From positions 1 through 12,184 of the forward strand of contig CAYXEK010000109.1 of assembly GCA_964463985.1 (NCBI GenBank): a stretch of 12,184 nucleotides of DNA, written 5' to 3'. Below the pieces are notes generated by a model. The model was given only the letters and a program-made list of their open reading frames with translations, was not told the origin of the DNA and made no database searches. Positions 7,479 to 12,184 of this stretch are shown one piece after another. A program made the translations under genes and the position numbers. Position 1 is the first letter of the stretch. The number at the start of each line of letters is the position of its first letter. This DNA comes from JAXGPF01 sp964463985. GTDB taxonomy: Bacteria > Verrucomicrobiota > Kiritimatiellia > JAAZAB01.

Positions 7479-8234
7479 TTAATTTCCACCGGGAATCACC
7501 TGTACATCGGTTGCAAAATATAGTTGTGCGCCGGGCATTACCATGCCGTGTTCCACTACGCCGGAGGGATACCAGCGCACCCGGCTATCCTTGATCAAGC
7601 GCGAGCGGCGTCCTTGCCATGCAATAGCGACATCCATATCACCCACCTGTAAGCTTAATGCCCGCAAATTCCGCAGAAATCGTTCATCAAACTCAAATTT
7701 TCCGACAACAATCCGGCCGTCATTCTGCTCCACGCGACAAGGCAGACCGTTGCATCCGCCAAAGCGATACTCAAACCACAACTGATCCACTGCGGGGACA
7801 GGCGCCGCGCCCCGGGCGCTCCAGCGCATTGACACCCGGTCTTGCTCAAACCGATACCCGGTTTGGCATTCCATGCCGCCGATTGCTCCGGAAAACTCCA
7901 TGCACAGGACATTGCCATCGTAATGCCAGGCATACGCCCGGTTGGTTATGCTGTCCGCCTCGCAAATTTTACGCCATTCCCCATATTGGCCCGCCCACCG
8001 GAACCGCAATAGCGGAAATATTTTCAGCCGCCGCTGGTCCGCGCCCAACCGGACATCCAGGATTTCACCGCACGGCAGCATCCGTATTTCCATGCCGGAG
8101 GCCTGAACCAGAATCGAATCGCCGGATTCCCGAACTGACGGACGCTCCAAGGATGGCGAGCTGGCGCGGCACACCTGCGCGCCGGCCAAAGCCATCATAC
8201 ACAACATCCGCGGGATTATGGCTTTTAAAAACAT
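7479..8234 (-). CDS. Secreted protein of unknown function, probably beta-sandwich
   Basis: This 251-residue exported protein is not recognised. A signal peptide covers about residues 1-24 (MFLKAIIPRMLCMMALAGAQVCRA, then SSPS); the VC at 21-22 is not a proper lipobox. The rest is rich in alternating hydrophobic and polar stretches (RLKIFPLLRFRW, VSMRWSAR, QLWFEYRFGG, GDMDVAIAWQG), which suggests an all-beta fold, and has six Cys. Such sheets occur in the sandwich domains that precede glycosidase catalytic domains, but no catalytic region is present. The ATG at 8234 is chosen over the GTG at 8240; neither has a strong Shine-Dalgarno. The stop lies 13 bp before the start of the 1501-residue protein, so the two are very likely cotranscribed and may work together outside the cytoplasm. 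Confidence 0.65.
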   Translation of the reverse strand: MFLKAIIPRMLCMMALAGAQVCRASSPSLERPSVRESGDSILVQASGMEIRMLPCGEILDVRLGADQRRLKIFPLLRFRWAGQYGEWRKICEADSITNRAYAWHYDGNVLCMEFSGAIGGMECQTGYRFEQDRVSMRWSARGAAPVPAVDQLWFEYRFGGCNGLPCRVEQNDGRIVVGKFEFDERFLRNLRALSLQVGDMDVAIAWQGRRSRLIKDSRVRWYPSGVVEHGMVMPGAQLYFATDVQVIPGGN

Positions 8235-8281
8235 ATGCACCGGACTTGATTATTAGATATCGCCAATGGCCATTTTCAGGA

Positions 8282-8527
8282 TTATAAAGTCAACGCCTTG
8301 TGCACGACAACGATTTCACGCATGTATTGCAGGCTCAGCGGCGCACCGGCAAGCTCCGGCATGCAGGCATCAGCCGCGTATTCCAACAAGCAGTAACCGG
8401 CATAACCGTCCTCCCGCATCAGAGCGCTCAACTGCCGCAACGGAACGATCCCCTGCCCCGCCGGGGCAATCCGGCGCTTTTTGGCAGGGCGCTGCCGGGT
8501 CAAAGTGAAAAAATCCTTGAAGCACAC
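8282..8527 (-). pseudogene. Truncated sugar phosphate isomerase/epimerase (C-terminal relic)
   Basis: About 80 residues match the end of the xylose-isomerase-like TIM-barrel (AP endonuclease family 2) sugar isomerases/epimerases: FKDFFTLTRQRP, then RIAPAGQGIVPLRQLSAL, then GYAGYCLLEY and a final helix LSLQYMREIV. In complete members this is the last quarter of a protein of roughly 270-300 residues. Here the frame is closed by a stop at 8528-8530 (TGA on the minus strand), and the first 200 or so residues are absent from the 78 bp that separate it from the Gfo/Idh/MocA gene. A possible old start remains in another frame at 8558 (MELSYAAISMSVLQ), so an internal deletion that also shifted the frame is one explanation. 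Isomerases of this family commonly pair with Gfo/Idh/MocA dehydrogenases in sugar pathways, which fits its place directly downstream of one. Confidence 0.68.
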
Positions 8528-8605
8528 TCATACTAATTGCAGCGTATGATAATTCCATCGGCGGTGTTCTTTCCCCGGATTGCGGCCATGTTTCCGGCTG
8601 GCTTG

Positions 8606-9733
8606 TTATTTTGCATAACGATTTTTAACGGCAGTCAGATTGCCGGCTTCCTGCAGTTCCTTGAGCAAACCGTCAAATTCATTCCGGTCGGGCGGCAGGC
8701 GCACCGGACGGCCCTTGACCCCGGCAATCAAGATGGCGTTGGCCAGTTCCACCTCCTGAAGCCCCGTTTCCGCCGGGCAGATGAGTTGTTCATCACCGCG
8801 GCAGGCGGCGGCAAAATTCCGGTGCATCGCCAGGTAACTGTTCTTAACCTCCGGCGCATCCCAGATAACGGTCTTGTCCCTGGATGGCCGCGCTTTCAGA
8901 TCCCGGGCCTGATCGCTGATTTCTCGCGTATCGCCATCCAGCATCGAGAGAGTCAGCCGCTGGGGTTCAAGCATCAGTTCGCCGCGCGTGCCCGCCAGTT
9001 CAAACATGGTGCGGCCGGGATACTCATTGGTGGTGACGTGCAGGATGCCGCGCAGCCCGTTGTCCCATTTCAAGATAGCCGAAACGCTGTCCTCCACTTC
9101 AATATCATGCCCCAGGGTGGCGACTTCGGCCAGGACTTCCGCCGGCAGGCCGGCCATCTCGATCAACAAGTCCAGATCGTGCGGCGCCTGATTGACGAGG
9201 ATGCCGCCGCCCTCGCCGCGCCAGGTGGCACGCCAGGGACTGCTGCGGTAATAAAACATCGAGCGGAACCACGCGGTGGCGACCATCGTCACACGCGTCA
9301 GTTGGCCGATGGCGTTTTCCGCGAGCAATTGCCGCAGTCTCACATGTAAGGCGCGGGGACGCATGTTGAAACTCACCGCCAGCCGGCAGTTGGTCCGCCG
9401 GCTGGTTTGGATGGCCGCATCCGCGGCGGAGGCCTGGATGGCGAAAGGTTTTTCCACCAGGGCGTGGATGCCGCGTTCCATGGCGGCCGTTGCCAGCGGA
9501 GCATGGCTGAAATGGGGAGTGCAGATCACGACATAATCCGGCCGGCCCTGCGCGAAAAGCGACTCGGCGTCCGCAAACCGGGAATACGGGTATTGCGTTC
9601 CCGCTTTTTGCAGCGCGGCCGGATCGGTGTCCGCCAGGCCGACAATCTGGAAATCCGGCTGCCCATGCAACGCCGCCAGGTGCGTTTTGCCGATCACACC
9701 GGTCCCGATCACGCCCACTTTGGTTATCTTCAT
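8606..9733 (-). CDS. Gfo/Idh/MocA-family NAD(P)-dependent oxidoreductase
   Basis: This is a 375-residue cytoplasmic dehydrogenase. The N-terminal Rossmann fold carries GTGVIG (residues 10-15), D35 in GLADTD after the second strand, and the family EKP motif at 94-96 (Lys is the usual catalytic residue). The C-terminal substrate domain has GGGILVNQAPHDLDLL with H185 and D188 in the expected positions. Family members oxidise or reduce sugars, inositols and their derivatives; the substrate cannot be read from sequence. The ATG at 9733 is preferred because GGAG (9740-9743) lies 6 nt upstream. An ATG at 9745 would add four residues and has no clear ribosome site. Length is normal and no defect is seen. 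It lies between the LacI gene and the isomerase relic, consistent with a sugar-conversion pathway. Confidence 0.92.
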   Translation of the reverse strand: MKITKVGVIGTGVIGKTHLAALHGQPDFQIVGLADTDPAALQKAGTQYPYSRFADAESLFAQGRPDYVVICTPHFSHAPLATAAMERGIHALVEKPFAIQASAADAAIQTSRRTNCRLAVSFNMRPRALHVRLRQLLAENAIGQLTRVTMVATAWFRSMFYYRSSPWRATWRGEGGGILVNQAPHDLDLLIEMAGLPAEVLAEVATLGHDIEVEDSVSAILKWDNGLRGILHVTTNEYPGRTMFELAGTRGELMLEPQRLTLSMLDGDTREISDQARDLKARPSRDKTVIWDAPEVKNSYLAMHRNFAAACRGDEQLICPAETGLQEVELANAILIAGVKGRPVRLPPDRNEFDGLLKELQEAGNLTAVKNRYAK

Positions 9734-9900
9734 GATTTTCTCCATGCAAACTTATGCCCGCACAACAAACATGTCTGTTGCTTCCTTGTGGCTTGGCGGC
9801 TTTGTGAGATGTTTTATCCCCCCATCCGTCCAGTCGGCTCCGGGTTAGATAAATCTGCTGCCCATCCATGAAAATTTATATTTTCCCGGCTTGAGCCGTA
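9734..9900. other. Intergenic region between LacI and Gfo/Idh/MocA genes
   Basis: No gene is seen here. It holds a short GC hairpin, CGGC/GCCG (9887-9890 with 9895-9898), just after the LacI stop. Next to it is an AT-rich inverted repeat, GAAAAT/ATTTTC (9869-9874 with 9879-9884). Neither is followed by a proper T run on the minus strand, so a terminator call is weak. A heptad-like stretch lies at 9785-9806 (CTTGTGG, CTTGGCGG, CTTTGTG). The AT-rich palindrome could be an operator, but this is only a guess. Confidence 0.4.
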
Positions 9901-10893
9901 TTATACCGACCGCGTGGAAGCGCGCACCACCAGGGTGGTTGGCAGCAGCCGGCGGCCGGGCGGCGCCTGACCGTCCAGCGCCATTTGCACCGCGGCGACG
10001 CCCAGTTCCGGCAAAGGCTGGCGCACCGTTGTCAGGTGCGGCTTGAACATGGTGACAAACGGCTGAAAATCATTGAACCCGACCACGGAAATATCGTCCG
10101 GCACGCGCAACCCGCATTTCAGCAACTCGTAAATCAAACCCGGCGCGACCCGGTCGCTGTAGACAAAGATGCCCGTGGGTTTCAGTTGTAGCAGTTGCGC
10201 GAGCGCCGGCGCCGCTCCGGAAATCCCGGCCAATCCATCCGTCTGGATGGCGCATTCCGGACGCAAGGTCAGGCCGGCGCCGCGCAACGCGCGCGCGAAA
10301 CCGCGGCGGCGCTCACTGGACTCCGGCGAGCGTATGCCGCCGATAAAAGCCAGGCGCCGGTGGCCGAGTTCCAGCAGGTGCCGGGCGGCGAGCACGCCGC
10401 CCTGGACGTTGTCCACCGAGAGCACGGGTCCCGCGCCGCCGCCGTGCGACTGCGCGAGCACATACGGCCGGCGGCTGGTTTTCAAGGCGCGCAACAATGG
10501 CGATAAAAAGGGCCGCATCCTGCCGAAATTGAAAACGATGCAGGCATCGGCGCCCCGCAGTTCGCCGGCCGCATCCTCCGGCCGAGCCAGGCTCTGCATA
10601 TCCACGAAAAAAGTCGCGTAATGGCGCCGGCGCGATTCCCCGGCAATACCGGCCATGACCAGCGGCAGAAACGGCGACTTGAACGCGCCGGCATCGGGTA
10701 TCACCAACGCCAGGCGCCCGCTGCGGCCCAGAACCAGGTTGCGCGCGTTGACATTCAGGGCATACCCCCGCCCCAGCGCCGCCAGCACGCGGGACCTCGT
10801 CGCGGGCTTGACCGATGGGTGATTGTTCAACACGCGCGAAACGGTGATCTGCGCCAAACCCAGTTTGTCCGCTATCTGTTTTTGTGTCAACAT
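9901..10893 (-). CDS. LacI-family transcriptional regulator
   Basis: This is a 330-residue regulator. The helix-turn-helix is at residues 4-23 (QKQIADKLGLAQITVSRVLN), followed by the hinge region NARNLVLGRSG (about 49-59). The periplasmic-binding-protein-like effector domain runs from about 60 to 325, with typical segments VLSVDNVQGG (157-166), HRRLAFIGG (178-186), PDDISVVGFND (265-275) and HLTTVRQPLPELG (286-298). Family members usually bind a sugar or sugar derivative and repress a nearby catabolic operon. The adjacent downstream oxidoreductase and exported proteins are the obvious targets. The ATG overlaps the stop of the preceding short ORF by 7 bp (10887-10893), so translation may be coupled. 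No clear operator with matching half sites was identified; candidates are the palindromes at 11230-11242 and 9869-9884. Confidence 0.93.
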   Translation of the reverse strand: MLTQKQIADKLGLAQITVSRVLNNHPSVKPATRSRVLAALGRGYALNVNARNLVLGRSGRLALVIPDAGAFKSPFLPLVMAGIAGESRRRHYATFFVDMQSLARPEDAAGELRGADACIVFNFGRMRPFLSPLLRALKTSRRPYVLAQSHGGGAGPVLSVDNVQGGVLAARHLLELGHRRLAFIGGIRSPESSERRRGFARALRGAGLTLRPECAIQTDGLAGISGAAPALAQLLQLKPTGIFVYSDRVAPGLIYELLKCGLRVPDDISVVGFNDFQPFVTMFKPHLTTVRQPLPELGVAAVQMALDGQAPPGRRLLPTTLVVRASTRSV

Positions 10894-11117
10894 GCCATCC
10901 CGGATGGTTGATTGGTTAAGGGTTCAACCTCCCCCGCATATATTTCCAGTTCCTCCAGCATGATCCGGTATTTTTCCGGCGCGGCGCCGGGCAGCGCCTC
11001 AAGTTCCCCCACCGGCGGCCGGTCGGAGCGGCGATGCGCCAGAGCCGCAACCACCCGTTCTTTCCCGCAGATTTCCGTCATGGCATGAGCCAATTTTAAA
11101 AACTCAAGTTTGGACAA
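10887..11117 (-). CDS. Short ORF resembling the N-terminus of a uroporphyrinogen-decarboxylase-like protein
   Basis: This 76-codon frame starts at TTG 11117; an ATG at 11081 would give 64 codons and begins MTEICGKERV. Residues 13-36 (MTEICGKERVVAALAHRRSDRPPV) match the opening of URO-D/MtaA-type proteins, which usually begin with a 'RERVLAALxHxxPDRVPV' pattern. The rest (EKYRIMLEELEIYAGEVEPL) is not recognised, and complete family members are more than 300 residues, so this is probably a truncated gene. The TGA stop overlaps the LacI start by 7 bp, which could have been selected as a leader or could be a chance junction after deletion. No convincing ribosome site is seen for either start. Confidence 0.45.
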   Translation of the reverse strand: MSKLEFLKLAHAMTEICGKERVVAALAHRRSDRPPVGELEALPGAAPEKYRIMLEELEIYAGEVEPLTNQPSGMAC

Positions 11118-11121
11118 TATT

Positions 11122-11149
11122 CAGGAGTCAGGAGTCAGAATTCAGAATA
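11122..11149 (+). repeat. 7-nt periodic repeat, CAGGAGT type
   Basis: There are four consecutive heptads in perfect register: CAGGAGT twice, then CAGAATT, then CAGAATA. The motif is intergenic and lies just upstream of the URO-D-like ORF on its 5' side. Similar GGAGTCA/GAATTCAG strings occur between genes in unrelated bacterial genomes (recalled, not checked). Confidence 0.6.
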
Positions 11150-11164
11150 ATGAGAAATTCTGCA

Positions 11165-11185
11165 AACACTGAACACCGAACACTA
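11165..11185 (+). repeat. 7-nt periodic repeat, AACACTG type
   Basis: There are three consecutive heptads: AACACTG, AACACCG and AACACTA. This is a second heptad family only 15 bp from the first and has an unrelated base sequence. Confidence 0.55.
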
Positions 11186-11212
11186 TGACCAGACAGATAA
11201 CACATCTATAAT
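11184..11212 (+). promoter_or_regulatory. Weak candidate promoter for the M55-like gene
   Basis: A perfect TATAAT at 11207-11212 is preceded after 17 bp by TATGAC (11184-11189), a poor -35 box. The start would be near 11219, giving a leader of about 90 nt that includes the palindrome at 11230-11242. Confidence 0.25.
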
Positions 11213-11229
11213 GATTACGCAAGCATTAT

Positions 11230-11242
11230 TCGGCCCGGCCGA
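11230..11242. promoter_or_regulatory. 13-bp palindrome, possible operator
   Basis: TCGGCC and GGCCGA flank a single central C. Its place in the divergent intergenic region, just after a candidate start site, suits an operator. Short GC-rich palindromes also arise by chance, and no second copy was found by eye. Confidence 0.25.
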
Positions 11243-11311
11243 TATTTCGTTTGACATTCGGGCGGATTTAAGCTAGTCAAACTGACCAATGCATCACAGG
11301 AATCCTGAATT

Positions 11312-11959
11312 TTGAAAAGCAAACCAAAACGCCTGCTGATCATCACCGACAATCGTTACGTCTCCGCGGTGCTTTTCCACGGCTTGGGACTGCCGCCCTG
11401 GCGGGACCTGCCCGAGACGCAGGCCGATCCCGGCTTGCGCCGCGCCATGACCGCATCGGTCAACCGCGCCATCCAACAGGCGCGCCGCGCCGGTTTCAAT
11501 GCCTTTGACGTACACGAGGCCTTCCCGGTGGACTTCATGAGCATGGACCCCGCCGCGGAGATCATCCGCAACGCGGATTATTTTCTGCTGGAACGCCATT
11601 ATCACGCCGTTCGGTTCCTGCGGTCCGGCTTCAAGCAACTGCATGCGCGGACGCGGCTAACCTTGATCAAGTCCATGCGACTGGGCCGGACGGCGCTCAC
11701 GGAAACCGCCCTGCTGGCGCTTTACTTCCGCAGCCGCGGGATCAAGCCGTTAAACATGGCAAAGCCGGCCTTGCAGCCGCGGCTCCCCGTGGATTTCATC
11801 GTCAAGTTCGATTTTCGCGTCACATTGAAAAACGCGGACGGCTACCCGGGCATCATCTGGTCCGACCCGCATGCCTTTACCGCGCGGGTCGCGCGGGCCG
11901 ATCAGCTCCTGGAATTCTACCGTTACGCCGGCTTGCAGATCATTAATGCCAATCTTTGA
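11312..11959 (+). CDS. Divergent M55 (D-aminopeptidase DppA)-like protein
   Basis: This is a 215-residue protein with no signal peptide. The TTG start follows AGGA (11298-11301) by 10 nt, and no nearby ATG fits better. The match to M55 peptidases rests on three segments: RRAMTASVNRAIQQARRAG (43-61), which resembles the family helix 'R.LMTxEVNAAIxGAxxAG'; FLLERHYHAV (91-100), at the place of the family GYHA segment; and a C-terminal stretch PVDFIVKFDF...PGIIWSDPHAFTARVARADQLLEFYRYAG (159-207), which resembles the family end. E131 in TALTETALLA may be the conserved metal Glu. Oddities: the N-terminal SxDxEG metal motif reads ITDNRY (D13 kept, Glu replaced by R15), and the His after the helix is shifted (VHEAF, H68). 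The active site is therefore only partly kept, and the protein may have another activity. It is shorter than typical DppA (about 270). It is transcribed away from the sugar locus. Confidence 0.5.
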   Translation: MKSKPKRLLIITDNRYVSAVLFHGLGLPPWRDLPETQADPGLRRAMTASVNRAIQQARRAGFNAFDVHEAFPVDFMSMDPAAEIIRNADYFLLERHYHAVRFLRSGFKQLHARTRLTLIKSMRLGRTALTETALLALYFRSRGIKPLNMAKPALQPRLPVDFIVKFDFRVTLKNADGYPGIIWSDPHAFTARVARADQLLEFYRYAGLQIINANL

Positions 11960-12030
11960 CCCTCCGCAAAAACACTATTTCAATGAGGATAAAGGCGGAA
12001 GCGTGGGGTGTATGACACAACACGAAATTA

Positions 12031-12184
12031 GAGGGCCGGGTTACACCCCGGCCTCTGCCGGCGCGGGTGGAACCGCGCCCTCCAATTTCAACCCGACACA
12101 TGGAGGGCCGGGTTACACCCCGGCCTCTGCCGGCGCGGGTGGAACCGCGCCCTCCAATTTCAACCCGACACATGGAGGGCCGGG
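12031..12184 (+). repeat. 72-bp tandem repeat with three-way-junction fold
   Basis: Two full units (12031-12102 and 12103-12174) and the first 10 bases of a third are present, identical by eye. Each unit has hairpin 1, a 7-bp stem at 12034-12040 with 12047-12053 and loop TTACAC. Hairpin 2 is a 7-bp stem, GGCGCGG/CCGCGCC (12060-12066 with 12073-12079), with loop GTGGAA. Closing bases GAG/CTC (12031-12033 with 12080-12082) extend to TGGAG/CTCCA in the second unit. A 16-nt linker (12085-12100) separates the folded parts. The array begins 72 bp after the M55-like stop and runs off the end of the window. The minus strand stays open through the units because 72 is a multiple of 3, but the translation is low-complexity and is not proposed as a gene. 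Confidence 0.85.

Larger units (their letters stand above)
11118..11311. other. Divergent intergenic region
   Basis: This 194-bp stretch separates the minus-strand operon from the plus-strand M55-like gene. It contains two heptad repeats (11122-11149 and 11165-11185), a candidate promoter with TATAAT at 11207-11212, and a palindrome at 11230-11242. A perfect TTGACA at 11251-11256 lacks a good partner at the right distance. Confidence 0.5.

Noticed and set aside
8265..8274. Palindrome AATGGCCATT between the isomerase relic and the secreted protein
   Set aside because: It is only 10 bp, with no extended symmetry and no promoter around it, so chance is likely.
8454..8468. 15-bp palindrome TGCCCCG-C-CGGGGCA
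   Set aside because: It falls inside the coding relic of the isomerase, over the conserved APAGQGI codons, and has no following T run.
9887..9898. Intrinsic terminator after LacI
   Set aside because: The stem is only 4-5 bp, and the downstream minus-strand sequence is A-rich, not a T run.
11251..11279. Promoter based on the perfect TTGACA at 11251-11256
   Set aside because: The -10 position at 17 bp reads TAGTCA, and TAAGCT is only 12 bp away, so no acceptable pair exists.
11943..12173. Minus-strand ORF with two identical 24-residue repeats
   Set aside because: The repeat arises only because the 72-bp DNA unit is a multiple of three; the DNA shows RNA-like pairing instead, and the peptide is Arg/Gly low complexity.
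12031..12184. CRISPR array
   Set aside because: There are no unique spacers; the whole 72-bp unit repeats, including the linker, and no cas genes are nearby.

Overview
The window looks like a piece of a bacterial genome from the PVC group (Kiritimatiellota, Lentisphaerota or Verrucomicrobiota relatives). The assignment is inference from gene style. It carries a secreted parallel beta-helix protein with a choice-of-anchor-Q-type tail, a very large secreted glycosidase-like protein ending in a malectin domain, a Gfo/Idh/MocA oxidoreductase, a LacI regulator, and fragments of a sugar-isomerase gene and a URO-D-like gene. No RNA gene, CRISPR array or phage gene was seen.

Layout. Bases 1-1122 are an IS630-family insertion sequence with imperfect 26-bp (or longer) terminal inverted repeats. 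Its transposase is split by a frame change at a run of seven A. Bases 1209-11117 are all on the minus strand. In transcription order they are: a short URO-D-like ORF overlapping the LacI start (11117-10887), LacI (10893-9901), Gfo/Idh/MocA (9733-8606), a truncated sugar isomerase/epimerase relic (8527-8282), a secreted protein of unknown function (8234-7479), a 1501-residue secreted glycosidase-like protein (7465-2960) and a secreted beta-helix protein (2939-1209). The last three are separated by only 13 and 20 bp and are probably one operon. Bases 11118-11311 are a divergent intergenic region with two families of 7-nt periodic repeats, a palindrome and a weak promoter candidate. On the plus strand, 11312-11959 encodes a divergent M55 (D-aminopeptidase)-like protein. 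Bases 12031-12184 are a 72-bp tandem repeat whose unit can fold into a three-way junction.

How the genes may work together (inference). The LacI regulator, cytoplasmic NAD(P)-dependent sugar dehydrogenase, lost isomerase and three exported proteins look like a carbohydrate-use locus. The large protein would bind and perhaps cleave a polysaccharide. The beta-helix protein would act at or outside the cell surface. Gfo/Idh/MocA would oxidise the released sugar, and LacI would sense it. The isomerase relic and URO-D-like fragment suggest the locus is eroding or was pieced together.

Both window ends lie in repeats: the IS starts at or next to base 1, and the tandem array runs off the end. The window may therefore be a whole contig that broke at repeats.
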